From: JAKZVK01 sp965248255
GTDB lineage: Bacteria; Acidobacteriota; Terriglobia; Bryobacterales; UBA6623
NCBI GenBank assembly: GCA_965248255.1
Contig: CBDFIW010000004.1
Span: 186,001 to 250,000 of the forward strand
Reading direction: 5' to 3'
Length of the DNA stretch: 64,000 bases
The notes below the pieces were generated by a model. It did not search any database and was not told where the DNA came from. It saw nothing but the letters and a program-made list of their open reading frames with translations. This document shows, piece after piece, positions 19,861 to 29,682 of the stretch. The stretch's first letter is position 1, and every line of letters starts with the position of its first letter. The position numbers were made by a program, and so were the translations under genes.

Positions 19861-20571
19861 ATGTCCGTGGCCGCCCAACCGATGACCGCACCAGCACTCC
19901 GGGACGCCACTCCCCTGCCCCTGGCCATCGGGACCGGCTTGATGCTGATCGTCTCGTTGTACTTGATCTTTATCTGGGCTCCCAACGAAAGCACGATGGG
20001 CGTGGTACAGCGGATCTTCTACTTCCACATGCCCTCGGCGATCGTATCGTGGGTAGCCTTCATCATCGGCGGGGTGGCCGCGATCCGCTATTTGTCCAAT
20101 CGGGACCCTCGTTTCGACGATCTTTCGGTCGCTTGTAATGAGACGGGTTTGGTTTTTTGCGTTGTAAATCTCGTCACCGGGATGTTGTGGGCGCGGCCGG
20201 TCTGGGGGATCTGGTGGGCCAACGACCCGCGGGGCAATTCGGCCCTGATGCTGGCGGTGATCTATGCCGGCTACCTGATCTTGCGTCAGTCAACGACCGA
20301 ACCCTCGCAGCGCGCCGTCGTGTGCGCTGTGGTCTCGATTCTGGGCATGGTCGACATCCCGATCATCTACATGGCCAACCGCTGGTGGCGGACGCAGCAC
20401 CCGGGCCCGGTGGTCTTTGGCGGGGGCCTCGACGAACGCATGTGGCTGATTCTGACGGCGACGTTCTTCTCTCTCTTGGTTCTGTTGTGGATGGTCGTGA
20501 GGGCCCGGCGACGGTTGGCGATTCTACAGCGCGAAACGGAGGGTCTCCGGCGTATGGTACACGCGCTGTGA
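19861..20571 (+). CDS. ccmC: Heme handling protein CcmC (cytochrome c biogenesis)
   Basis: 236 residues, six membrane helices, CcmC/CcmF/CcsA superfamily. It would present heme to CcmE for cytochrome c maturation. RIFYFHMPSA carries His56 and RWWRTQHPGP carries His180, the two external heme-ligand histidines of CcmC. The tryptophan-rich motif at 115-124 reads WGIWWANDPR rather than the usual WDxRLT form. ccmD follows 31 bp downstream. No ccmA, ccmB, ccmE or ccmF is in the window. IS5 copy 2 ends 93 bp upstream, so upstream ccm genes, if ever adjacent, have been separated. Confidence 0.93.
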   Translation: MSVAAQPMTAPALRDATPLPLAIGTGLMLIVSLYLIFIWAPNESTMGVVQRIFYFHMPSAIVSWVAFIIGGVAAIRYLSNRDPRFDDLSVACNETGLVFCVVNLVTGMLWARPVWGIWWANDPRGNSALMLAVIYAGYLILRQSTTEPSQRAVVCAVVSILGMVDIPIIYMANRWWRTQHPGPVVFGGGLDERMWLILTATFFSLLVLLWMVVRARRRLAILQRETEGLRRMVHAL

Positions 20572-20602
20572 GGCGGAGGGCGGAATCGGAAGGCGACTTC
20601 TA

Positions 20603-20767
20603 ATGGAAGAAAACCTCAAGTGGCTCTGGTTTGCGTTTGGCGCGGCATGGATCATTCATATCCTCTACATCGTGACGATCTCCAGCCGCGAGAAGAGGCT
20701 CCGCGAGCAACTAGACCACCTCAAGTCGCTGCTCACCGAACGTGAGGGTAAAGCGGGGGAGTCCTGA
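20603..20767 (+). CDS. ccmD: CcmD-like small membrane protein
   Basis: 54 residues beginning MEENLKWLWFAFGAAW. One membrane helix is followed by a charged amphipathic tail (SSREKRLREQLDHLKSLL), the CcmD layout that tethers CcmC and CcmABE complexes. GGAAGG lies about 10 bp before the ATG. Position directly after ccmC supports the call. Confidence 0.82.
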   Translation: MEENLKWLWFAFGAAWIIHILYIVTISSREKRLREQLDHLKSLLTEREGKAGES

Positions 20768-20835
20768 GGCCGTCAGCCCTGTGCCGTCCGTCCGCCCACG
20801 GGACCGTCGGCTGGCGTTGGCAGGCTAATTGGAAC

Positions 20836-22050
20836 TTACCCCTTTAAGACCTGCTTCAATCTCTGACCGACAATGCGGTCTTGGCCGGGCTGCAGCATCC
20901 AAACCGCAACGACCAGCTCTCCCTCCGCGCGCGGGCGGAGTTCGATGCTGGGACTGCCTTCCCGAAGGGCCTTGACGGCGTCGGAGGGCTTGACGCCGGT
21001 CGCCTCCTGATCCCACGTGACGTGCAGATGCGGAACCATGTTGGACAACTCGGGAACCTTAATCTCAGTCTTGACGCCCTTGACGCGCTTCAGGTAGCTC
21101 CCGATGCGATTGCAGCTGCGTTCCCAGCCTTTCCACACCGCGTCGTGGTCACGGTTGACGAACATCTCGAGCGCGACCAGCATGCCAACCAGCTCTTCCT
21201 TATTGACCTTGTTGCCGCGGCAGATGGAGTCGGAGTTCGGGCTGCTGTTGAGACGTCCCGCCTTGATCAGATCCTTGCGGCCCAGCAACAGACCCGCCGA
21301 CTGCGGCCCGGTGATCCCCTTCCCACCGGAGAAGACCACGAGATCGATGCCGGCCTTCGTGAACTTCCATAGATTCTCGACCGGCGGCAGGTCAGCGGCC
21401 GCGTCCATCATCGTCGGGACGTTGTGCTTCTTACCCAACTTGGCGAACTCCTCGTAGCCAATCTGGCCTTTGTCGTTTGCCGATTGCAGGAAGAACAACA
21501 TGGCGGTCCGGGAGTGAACCGCCTTCTCAAGCTGCTCGGCGGTTTCCACTTCAATCATACGAATGCCGCAGTTGCGTACACCGTGGTCATAGCCGTTGCG
21601 GTGGCTCTTCTGGACGATCACCTCGTTCTTCATGCCGCGCGTATCGGGAATTCGCCGGACTTTCTCCTTGTCTGTCCCCGTAACACAGGCCGCCGTTGCG
21701 ATCGTCAGCGCTGAGGCTGCCCCGGCGCTCACTAAGGCCGCTTCGCTGCGGGCGAGTTCCGCGATGCGCTTGGCGACGGCGTCGTGCAGGTCCTGCAACG
21801 GACAGAACTGCCGCGACGCCACCGTCATGGCGTCCCACGCCGGGCGCGGTATCAACGAAGCCGTCATGCTCGTGTAGGTTCCCGCGGCGTTGATAAACGT
21901 ATGGACTCCGAGTTCCCGGATTACGTCACGCGGTCCGCCGCCCAGACGGGCGGCTGCGGCCGACGCCGTCAATGGCATGAGCGCACCCAGGCCCGGAACC
22001 GCGGCCAGCGTACGCAACATGGTACGGCGATTCGGTCGATACAAATTCAT
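20836..22050 (-). CDS. Tat-exported SelA-like PLP-dependent protein
   Basis: 404 residues. N-terminal Tat-like signal (NRRTMLRTLAAVPGLGALMPLTASAAAA) precedes a fold-type I PLP domain of the SelA / D-glucosaminate-6-phosphate ammonia-lyase branch. The start is RELGVHTFINAAGTYTSM, the cofactor aspartate lies in PTMMDAAADLPP and the Schiff-base Lys in VVFSGGKGITGPQSAG. True SelA is cytoplasmic and longer, and no selB, selD or tRNA-Sec is seen, so this is not selenocysteine synthase. Likely an amino-sugar or amino acid lyase/racemase acting in the periplasm. It stands alone, convergent to ccmCD. Confidence 0.85.
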   Translation of the reverse strand: MNLYRPNRRTMLRTLAAVPGLGALMPLTASAAAARLGGGPRDVIRELGVHTFINAAGTYTSMTASLIPRPAWDAMTVASRQFCPLQDLHDAVAKRIAELARSEAALVSAGAASALTIATAACVTGTDKEKVRRIPDTRGMKNEVIVQKSHRNGYDHGVRNCGIRMIEVETAEQLEKAVHSRTAMLFFLQSANDKGQIGYEEFAKLGKKHNVPTMMDAAADLPPVENLWKFTKAGIDLVVFSGGKGITGPQSAGLLLGRKDLIKAGRLNSSPNSDSICRGNKVNKEELVGMLVALEMFVNRDHDAVWKGWERSCNRIGSYLKRVKGVKTEIKVPELSNMVPHLHVTWDQEATGVKPSDAVKALREGSPSIELRPRAEGELVVAVWMLQPGQDRIVGQRLKQVLKG

Positions 22051-22492
22051 GTGCTACCCCCTTGGTTGTCTGCGCCGTTGGGGCCGCCACAACAGCGAGC
22101 CGCGTTCAGGCTACCCAAGAGTATACACGGCGGAATGCTGATACGACAGGCGAATCGGCAGCCCCTCATCCGTCGGCAAGCCGGCGTCGCAGCAGAGGAA
22201 GGCCGTACATAGGGGATGGCAATCGGCTGCGCCGGCACAACCTGTCGTGCCCCTGATATGGCGTGATTCTGTTAAGTCGAGACGGCGAGACGGGAGTCTC
22301 AGACGGGTCTCACGGACGAGGGCAGTGCGGCGGGGCTCGAAGAGGGCGGCCACTTGTCCAAGTGCACCCGCGATCGAGTTAAGCCTCTTTATTGGTATAA
22401 GTTAGACAGCAAAGGTAGCGGATTTCTCATGCGAACCGGATTTCACGCCACCTTTCCTGCGAACGCACTCTAACCCCTTTGCTTATTGATAC
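22051..22492. other. Intergenic, no gene seen
   Basis: About 440 bp upstream of the SelA-like gene and downstream of the kinase remnant. A short stretch near 22233-22255 (GCGCCGGCACAACCTGTCGTGCCCC) resembles a decayed form of the palindromic GGCACGGC...CCGTGCCCC repeats at 27243. An AT-richer part at 22380-22400 could hold a promoter. No conserved reading frame on either strand. Confidence 0.5.
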
Positions 22493-24855
22493 TTAGTCCT
22501 GCTCGTGGTCGCGGAACTCCTGGTGCCAGTTCTGGACGACCTGGATGTATGGTTCGGGAGGATCTCCGACGGGCTCGGCCACAACGAAGCGCTGGCCGTC
22601 CGGCGAGACGTCGTACATGGGGTACGAAACTGTATTGCTCAAACTCGAATGCTCGAACAATCGTTCGGGGCGACTCGGCGAGAAGCTTGGACCCGTGGAC
22701 ACCGGGACGACCATCAATGTGGCTCCTTCGACATAGAAGAGTTCCGTGCCGTCACGGCTCCAGCGTGGCTGCCGCCCGCCTTTGGTTGAAATGGTAGCCC
22801 TCCGGCCTCCCTCGGGGAAGGGCTGTACATAGACTTCCCATTGACCCGACTCATCCGACGCATACGCTACATACCGGCCGTCGGGCGACAGCTTTGCGGA
22901 GCGCTCCGTGAAACGGGTCTGCGTGAGCTGGTGCGGCGTCCAGTCGCCGCCATCGTCCCTACTCAAGTACCACAAGTTGGCCTGAGATCTCTTGGTGGTG
23001 CCGGCTGATCGGTTGATGAGCACGTACTGTCCATCCTTCGACCAGTCGGTCAAGTAGACGTAGTCGTCTTCTTCTAACAGCGCCTGTGCTGCTCCGCTGC
23101 CGTCGGCTGGGCGGAAGTAAATGTCGCGGCCTCCTGCACTGCCAGAAGTGAAGCCCACGTACTCACTCGTCGGCGACCAAACCGGCCGCATGTCCCTTCC
23201 CTTGGCAGACGTAAGCCTGGTCCTGGTTTCGCGGGCGATGTCATAGACCCACACGTCTTCATCCGCGTCTTCAAGTGAAGCAAAGGCCGAGAGAGTCCCA
23301 TCCGGGGACAAGGCGGGCCAACCGATCATCTCGTACGGTTGGCCGATCGCATCTGTTTTGTTGCCTCGACGGTCTAGCCAAACCAATTGTTCGGAGCCCC
23401 CGCCGGGGGTGTCCGCATACACGAGCGTTTGGTCGGTCGCGACCGTCGCCCCGCTTGCTTTCTGTGCAATCGGGAACGGCTCGCCGGTGACCGTCAGCGT
23501 GGCCGGGGAGAAGGGCATCGCCCAAAGCACCTGGACCGCCACATAGACAAGATGCCCGCTGGGGGAATAGAACGGGCGAAAACCCGGCCCCAGCGGCTTC
23601 TCGCTCCCCGTTTCCAGATCGAGCAACACCATGTTGGGTTGAGTGTTAGGTTGGTCCGTAAACACCAGGCACCGATTCCCAGCTTCCATGGAAAGGAAAT
23701 GGGGTGCAACCTCCGTCTTGATTTGTTCACTCGACGACTCCTCGGTAGCCACTCTCGCAACCAATGAGGGCTCACCTCCACCGGCGGCGACCTCATGCAG
23801 CCTCGGTGGACTGCCGGAGCTGAAGACGATGGATTCGCCGTTGGGACTCCACGCCCCCCCCATAGAAGCTGTCGGGTAGATCGCAGATCGGGATGGCTGA
23901 GCCTCCGTGAACAGAAATCTTCTTAAGTTCGCCACCGGCAGCAAACCCAATGAAATCGCTGGAGGGAGACCAGAAAGCCCCGCCACCTACTGTTGTGAGC
24001 TGGCGTGGCCGGTTCTGATCCAGATCCTGGATCCACAGTCCTGTACGTCCACGCGCCGAAAGAGCGACGTGTTTTCCGTTCGGCGAGATGGCACTCGAAA
24101 TAGTGATTCGTTGTCTCCTCACCACTGGAAGGAGCCCCTCTGGCAGTGGAAACGAGAATCGGCGTAGCGGGGCTTCAGCGGGCTCTTTGCTGAAATGCAG
24201 GAAAGCGAGGACCAGACACGCAGCAGTCGCAAGGGCCAGCAGCCCCTGATGCAAGCGTAGCCATCGCTTGAGCACGATTCCCTCAGACGAGGCCGCCGAT
24301 ACTGTGGGCGGTTTTCTCGCTGTAACTGTCGAAGTGCCCGACGCGGCCTTCTTCTGGAGACTACGCAGATCCACGAGCAAGTCCTCTGCGTGCTGGTATC
24401 GCTCCTCCGGGGCTTTGGCCAGGGCTTTTCCGACGATCCATTCCAGTTCCATCGGTAACCCGGCTCGCAGCGCCGTCACAGGCTCCGGCTCGTCACTGCT
24501 GATCTTGAACAGAACCGCCTCTTGGCGCTCGCCTTCGAAAGGCAGTCGGGCAGTGACCATCTCGTACAGCACCACTCCCAGCGACCAGAGGTCGGTGCGA
24601 CGGTCGGTCTTCTCGCCCACCGCTTGCTCCGGCGACATGTAGGAGGGTGTTCCTGGGGTGGTCCAGTGCCGCGGCCGCTTGGGCTTCTCGAAGGAACCGC
24701 TCCTTGTGCTCCTCGTCCTCCAGGATGTTAGAGCCAAGGAACTTCAGGGCAACAGGGCGCTTTAGCTTGGTGTCTTCCGCCCGGTAAACGACACCCATCC
24801 CGCCCTCACCAAGCTTGTCGGTGATGCGGTAGTGGCTGATGGTCTGGCCGACCAT
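22493..24855 (-). pseudogene. Ser/Thr protein kinase fused to TolB/WD40 propeller, catalytic core deleted and frameshifted
   Basis: The N-lobe is intact: ISHYRITDKLGEGGMGVVYRAED, catalytic Lys in PVALKFLG and helix C in RFLREAQAAAALDHP. At about 24657 it jumps straight to PGTPSYMSPEQAVGEKTDRRTDLWSLG in another frame. The HRDxKPxN loop and DFG are missing, roughly 130 residues. The C-lobe, a membrane helix (LLALATAACLVLAFLHF) and a propeller follow. A second break occurs at a run of 8 G (coding strand) near 23863, after CDLPDSFYG. The propeller (PD40 repeats such as WSPNGESIVFSSGSPP, LSPDGRYVAYASDESGQWEVYVQPFPEGG) then runs to the stop in a third register. The intact parent is a common acidobacterial sensor kinase type. 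As read, it cannot be an active kinase. Confidence 0.88.
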
Positions 24856-25049
24856 GGGATGGCCCTAGTCTGAGGGAATTGTACCGCCACAGGATACGTG
24901 GTGATAACAACCGATCCGTCCATCAGACAGATTTTTTCGTCGAGGGCGCTACCCCAAGGCGCTTTGCGATACTTCTGAAGGTGTCCCGTCCCGGCTCGAA
25001 CGGCTGGAACCTCATGCGAATCGTCAGGGTCGCTGGGCAAGCCGGCGAT

Positions 25050-26696
25050 TCAGCCGCCGCGGCGCTCAAGGAATGCGCGGGCGTGTTCCACTTCCGACCG
25101 CGTTGATCCGTCTACGGTCATCTCTACGAGTTCGGCGTACAGTTCTTCCGCCCGTTGACTGTTATCCGAAAGCTCGGCTGCCCGAGCGGCCCCGTAGAGG
25201 CTGTTAAACCGATTCGGTGCTTCGCGTAGCGATTGCTCGTACTCGACGAGCGCTTCGGCCGGTCGGTCGAGTTCCATCAACATGTCACCGAGTAACTCAC
25301 GGGGTGGAAGCAGCGAGCCGGGTGTCACGGGATGCTTGCCGGTGGCTTCGTCGAGATCCGCGGCGGAGCGTGCCAGGTCCAGCGCTTCGGCGGTGCGCTT
25401 TTCGGCATGAGCCACCCAGGCGGCCGCGGCGAGCCGCATCCCCTCGACGTTGCTCGCCCAGTCGTAGGGACCGGCGATCGGCGATTTCGCGAGACCGAGT
25501 TGAACCTCGCGAATCTTTTCGACTTCGGCACGCGCCTGCTCGATTTGACCGGTCCGCGCCGCGCCTAAGGCGCGGGCGAACGGCGCGATCGCGCGTATGT
25601 AGGGAAATCCGTCTAATGGCATGTCGACGGTGAACGCGACGGCTGTCGCGGCCTGCCAGTCGCGGCGCTCCAGCGCCCAGCGAGCAGGAACCGCGGCGAG
25701 CGCATAGGCCGCCCCGAAGTTCGTGGCTTCGATGGTTGTTCCCTGATGCGCTTCCTCTACGACGGCCTGAGCCCGAGTTTGATCGTCGATCTGAAGATAC
25801 GCGTATTCGAGGTAATCCTGTGCATGGAGTTCATTGATGGCGAGCACGCTGGGTCCGGTCTTCGCAAGTAGTTCGCGAGCGGCGTCTCGGGAGTTGATGT
25901 TGGTGGCGATCGACTCTTCCCACAGGCCTACGCGGGTGAAGATGTGCGAGGGCATGTGCAGAGCGTGCGCTGATGAAGGGGCGATGCCGGCGTACACCCT
26001 CGCGGCCGGCAGGCCCTCGGGGGCGAGCGCGGGATAGTCGAGTGAATGGATTAGGTAGTGGGCGATACCCGGGTGGTTTTGTTGAGCCTTCCACAGCTCG
26101 TTCAAGATCGCCGCGGACTTCTTCTGGTTGGCGAGGGTCGAGTCGGCCGGGTCGGCAGTGCCCAGGAGTGAGAGCGCATAAAAGATTGTCGCTTCGGAGC
26201 CGCTTGGGAAGCGCTCGGACAACTCCTTCATCGCGCCGGACCATGCCTGTGCTCGGACGCGGTGCGGGCGTTCTTCGCCCTGGCCATAGAAAGCGGAGAT
26301 CGCGGTGATGTAGGCGCGTTCACGATCCGTGGAGGCACTGACGGCCTCGGCTTTTTCGGCAGCGGCGTTGCCGGCTGCGAATTCGGTGGCGGTGGGCGGA
26401 GTCCAGATCGGGTGATAGTAGGTCATCGCCACTCCCCAATGGGCCATGCCGCACGCGGCGTCTTGCTGGGCCACGGATTCGAATTCGGCGCGGGCCTCCG
26501 GATATTCGAAGGAGTGGAGCAGCGCGACGGCGCGGTTGAATGTGTCCGCTACGCTCTCGTTGCACGAAATGGGGAAGTCAACCATCCCCAGAGTCATGGC
26601 TGACGAGCTTTGGTCCTCGGGCTGATCCTGAGTGCAGGCAACAAGCAAGATCAAGGCCGTGACAACTAGGGCGGAGAGGGTGCGTTGCTCGGTCAT
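25050..26696 (-). CDS. TPR lipoprotein
   Basis: 548 residues. The leader ends LILLVAC, a lipobox, so it is a lipoprotein of the periplasmic side. The body is alpha-solenoid with TPR-like pairs: FNRAVALLHSFEYPEARAEFESVAQQDAACGMAHWGVAM at the N-terminus and YEQSLREAPNRFNSLYGAARAAELSDNSQRAEELYAELVE at the C-terminus. A conserved His-rich turn (GIAHYLIHSLDYP, HALHMPSHIFTRVGLWEESI) is typical of a widespread uncharacterised TPR lipoprotein family. Function unknown. It is 194 bp upstream of the kinase remnant on the same strand. Confidence 0.88.
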   Translation of the reverse strand: MTEQRTLSALVVTALILLVACTQDQPEDQSSSAMTLGMVDFPISCNESVADTFNRAVALLHSFEYPEARAEFESVAQQDAACGMAHWGVAMTYYHPIWTPPTATEFAAGNAAAEKAEAVSASTDRERAYITAISAFYGQGEERPHRVRAQAWSGAMKELSERFPSGSEATIFYALSLLGTADPADSTLANQKKSAAILNELWKAQQNHPGIAHYLIHSLDYPALAPEGLPAARVYAGIAPSSAHALHMPSHIFTRVGLWEESIATNINSRDAARELLAKTGPSVLAINELHAQDYLEYAYLQIDDQTRAQAVVEEAHQGTTIEATNFGAAYALAAVPARWALERRDWQAATAVAFTVDMPLDGFPYIRAIAPFARALGAARTGQIEQARAEVEKIREVQLGLAKSPIAGPYDWASNVEGMRLAAAAWVAHAEKRTAEALDLARSAADLDEATGKHPVTPGSLLPPRELLGDMLMELDRPAEALVEYEQSLREAPNRFNSLYGAARAAELSDNSQRAEELYAELVEMTVDGSTRSEVEHARAFLERRGG

Positions 26697-27351
26697 GGCT
26701 TGTCCTTTGTTGTTGAGTCGAGCTTTACGGCTCCCAAGAATGGAGCGGGGCGAAACTCGAAGATCGTCGAGCCGACCATGCCGGTCCGATTAGCTCTTTT
26801 CCGATAACTAGCGGGAACAACCGATCGCACTCGCTATCCGCCCAGAGCCCCGCTAGCCCTTTGATGGGACTCGATCTGGGTCCGCTCGGCGACCGATTTA
26901 GGTAGCTCAGACACCCGGGTCGCTCAATGAGAAGCTGTTGCTCGGTACCTCTCCGACACTGACGCCCTCTGGTCAACCATTCTAGCTTGGGCCAGCTGCA
27001 CGAAGGGGCACGGGGGACTTCGCAACCGTGAGCCTGACTGAGCTTCGCCACCGGTCTTGTGATGCCGAATTGTAGTACGGCCACGAACGTTCCTCCGTTA
27101 CCCAGCCGGCTTGTTCCGGGCGATTGGGGTTAAGAGTTCGTCTTCCGTGAACCGTTAGCCGTGAACCGGACCGGGCGTCGAGATGAGTCTCGACGCGGCA
27201 GGCTGGGAGCCCGCGCCACATTTCGACCGGCTAGAAGCAGGCGGGCACGGCATGCCGTGCCCCTACATTTCCCTGGGCCACGGGTGGCGGCCCAAAAGGG
27301 GACTGCTACTATTGCTAGACAAGGGACGGTGTCCTGGAAGGCCCGCGAGCA
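26697..27351. other. Gene-poor spacer between divergent TPR lipoprotein and tpiA
   Basis: About 650 bp. Short open frames here (for example on the minus strand at 26725-27084) have no recognisable domain and look like chance. It holds a perfect 20-bp palindrome at 27243-27262. Promoters for both flanking genes must lie here, but no convincing -35/-10 pair was found. Confidence 0.5.
27243..27262. repeat. Perfect 20-bp palindrome (REP-like)
   Basis: Two 10-base arms GGGCACGGCA/TGCCGTGCCC with no loop, followed by CCTAC. The same GGCACGG...CCCCTAC style occurs in the MITE-like repeats at 37521-37680 and 49737-49924, suggesting a related family of intergenic repeats. Confidence 0.7.
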
Positions 27352-28161
27352 TTGGCATTGGCATCGCTAGCAAGGTCAGCACGGACTCCGGTCATCGCCG
27401 GGAATTGGAAGATGTTCAAGACCGTCGGCGAGACGGTGACCTTTCTTGAGCGGTTCCGAGGGCTTGTGGAGGACGTGCAGAGCTGCGAAATCGTCATCGC
27501 CCCTCCGTTCCTGGCACTCGCCGCCGCCGCCGAGGCGGTCAAGGCTACCCGCATTCGGGTGGCAGCACAGAACCTATTCTGGGAGGACGAAGGACCCTAT
27601 ACGGGGGAGGTTTCCGCTCCCATGTTGCGCGCGGCCGGCTGCAAGGACGTGATTATCGGGCACAGCGAGAGGCGCCAGTACTTCCACGAGACCGATGAAG
27701 CGGTTCATCAGCGGGTTCAGAGCGCTCTTCGGGCGGACCTGAGACCGATCGTCTGCGTGGGTGAAACCCTGGAGCAGCGGGAACGCGAGCAGACGCAGCA
27801 GGTGCTCGAGCAGCAAATCGACGGCGCCTTGGATTCGTTGACGCCCGAAATCGTGTCTCGTATAATCGTAGCTTACGAGCCCGTGTGGGCCATCGGAACG
27901 GGCCGCACAGCCACTCCGGATACCGCAGCGGAAGCTCACCAGGTCATTCGCGCTCGCATTCATCAACACTTCGGCCGCGCCTCCGAGCAGCTCCGCATTC
28001 TCTACGGCGGTAGCGTCAAGCCGGACAACATCCAAGCTCTGATGGAGAAAAGCGAGATTGACGGCGCTCTGGTGGGCGGGGCCAGTTTGGATCCGACTTC
28101 GCTGTCAGCCATTGTTCATTACCGAAACCCAGCCGGTGCCGAGCAACCGGCGGAGTCCTAG
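27352..28161 (+). CDS. tpiA: Triosephosphate isomerase
   Basis: Interconverts glyceraldehyde 3-phosphate and dihydroxyacetone phosphate. Catalytic residues are all present: Lys20 in AGNWKMFK, His104 in IIGHSERRQYF and Glu176 in AYEPVWAIGTG, with the phosphate loop YGGSVKPDN near the end. The start is a TTG at 27352 (GGAAGG 10 bp upstream); no ATG or GTG precedes the conserved N-terminus, and a TTG at 27358 is the alternative. secG follows after 2 bp. Confidence 0.96.
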   Translation: MALASLARSARTPVIAGNWKMFKTVGETVTFLERFRGLVEDVQSCEIVIAPPFLALAAAAEAVKATRIRVAAQNLFWEDEGPYTGEVSAPMLRAAGCKDVIIGHSERRQYFHETDEAVHQRVQSALRADLRPIVCVGETLEQREREQTQQVLEQQIDGALDSLTPEIVSRIIVAYEPVWAIGTGRTATPDTAAEAHQVIRARIHQHFGRASEQLRILYGGSVKPDNIQALMEKSEIDGALVGGASLDPTSLSAIVHYRNPAGAEQPAES

Positions 28162-28163
28162 CC

Positions 28164-28595
28164 ATGGCGATTTTCCTTACGCTGGTTCACGTGATTGTTT
28201 GCTTCTTTCTGATTATTGTCGTGCTGCTCCAGAGTGGCAAGGCCGCTGACTTGGCGGGGGCGTTCGGTGGCATGGGCTCTCAGACAGCCTTCGGTCCGCG
28301 GGGCGCGGCGACCATGCTCACAAAAGCCACTACCTTCGCCGCTATCCTCTTCATGCTCACATCCATCTGGCTCGGTATTCAGCGGACGCGGGAGGGAGGC
28401 ACGGGCGACTCGGTGATCGAACGTACGGGGACGGGGCAGGCGGCGCCGGCTCCCGAAGAAACCGCTGCCCCCGAACAGCCATCCCAGCCTGCCGCACAAC
28501 AAGGCCAGTCGAATCCCTTTGACTCGATTACGACTGAGGTAGAAGTCCAACAGCCTAAGGCCGAGTCTGGTGAGTCGTCCGGCGAAACAAAGTAA
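28164..28595 (+). CDS. secG: Preprotein translocase subunit SecG
   Basis: 143 residues. Two membrane helices (IFLTLVHVIVCFFLIIVVLLQSG and TTFAAILFMLTSIWLGIQ) flank the family loop GAFGGMGSQTAFGPRGA, part of the SecYEG channel. The C-terminal 65 residues are a Pro/Ala/Gln/Glu-rich cytoplasmic tail, longer than in E. coli but usual in this kind of bacterium. Translationally close-coupled to tpiA, a common pairing. Confidence 0.95.
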   Translation: MAIFLTLVHVIVCFFLIIVVLLQSGKAADLAGAFGGMGSQTAFGPRGAATMLTKATTFAAILFMLTSIWLGIQRTREGGTGDSVIERTGTGQAAPAPEETAAPEQPSQPAAQQGQSNPFDSITTEVEVQQPKAESGESSGETK

Positions 28596-28737
28596 GCGGC
28601 GCTGATATCTCCTGGCTGTTGGGGCACGCCACGCACGCAGGCAAGACAGGCCACAGAGACGCTACCTTGGGCCAGTCAGCCACATGTTGTGCCCGTACAT
28701 AGTTACTTCGTCCGCTGCCGAGTTTTGCCCCGGGCTG

Positions 28738-29034
28738 CTAGACTTTGTTGAGCCTGCGGGCAACGGAGGCCCGCCGCCGGCGCCGTATACGACGGGTCTT
28801 GGCAACCTGCGCGGCCAGTGCGGCCAGCCGGACTTGCTGTTGCTTGCGAATGTCCACTTTGGGTCTTGTGCCATCTCCGTTGTCGAGTGTTTGACTTAGG
28901 CGTTCAATCAAACGATAGTCCGGAGATTCCACAGCCGCCTCGAGGCTCGCGATGATCGTATCGAGCCATTTCTTCTTGCTGTAAAGCTCCTTGAGCACGC
29001 GTTCCAGCTTGACGGGATCTGCGACACCTTGCAC
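28738..29034 (-). CDS. Small basic hypothetical protein
   Basis: 98 residues, GTG start at 29034 with an excellent GGAGG 7 bp upstream, which decides the start. Helical N-terminal half (LERVLKELYSKKKWLDTIIASLEAAVES) and a very basic C-terminus (KTRRIRRRRRASVARRLNKV) that might bind nucleic acid. It is convergent to secG. No family recognised; reality rests on the ribosome site and the sensible helix pattern. Confidence 0.6.
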   Translation of the reverse strand: MQGVADPVKLERVLKELYSKKKWLDTIIASLEAAVESPDYRLIERLSQTLDNGDGTRPKVDIRKQQQVRLAALAAQVAKTRRIRRRRRASVARRLNKV

Positions 29035-29682
29035 CTCATCACCTCCACCGATTCAAAGACCTGACTTCGTCCCATCGGCCCCGCCAGGCGCGTGGCGCAC
29101 CCGGCCCGTGTATCCAGCCGTCCACAACCTTCAATGCTGCTCGGTGCTCGGACGACCTCAATCCCGTGAATCCCTGACTGACGATTCAGAACTGTGGCCA
29201 CCATGGTCATAAATATGGCCCTGTCCCGAAATAGTGCCAACTTCAAGATCAGAATACAGGATTATGGTATCAGATTCTACATTAAAGATTCGTAAATGTT
29301 GTAGTCAACTCCGCGACGGCTCTCCCGATATCATCTCGCCACCCACACAAATAGGGAGGCTCGCACGCGGCAAGAATGTGACTGGTGCGTTCCGCTTTTT
29401 GTGATGCAGGAGGAGATTTGTGGTGATTGCTTGGCTAAGCGTCATCAGGGGCACATGCGCGGGGTGAACAGAACACGACATTCGAAAACAGGTGGGTCAA
29501 ACACAGCTTGTTATGTTGTGCCGCTCTGGGACCTCGTGATCTACCATCACGCTGCACCCTCACGATCCCAGCGATGCCTTGAAGAGCTTTCGCTCTCGAT
29601 CGCTTTTCCCATGCGGGCTTCGAGTTGTGGCCGGATTGAGCACTGCGGATTGAAAACTCCAGGTCGACGGGGTAACATCAGA
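29035..29682. other. Intergenic with an AT-rich island
   Basis: No gene with family support. A markedly AT-rich stretch at about 29245-29310 stands out from the GC-rich surroundings and is the likeliest promoter region for the metal-handling genes downstream. An open frame starts at 29401 (GTG-ATG) and runs into the Cys-rich gene, but its first 90 residues look random. Confidence 0.45.

Noticed and set aside
26725..27084. 119-residue open frame on the minus strand in the spacer before tpiA
   Set aside because: No ribosome site, no domain, random-looking composition; kept only as a gap description.
27243..27262. Palindrome as a tpiA terminator or operator
   Set aside because: It precedes tpiA by about 90 bp and resembles dispersed intergenic repeats; no regulator links to it.
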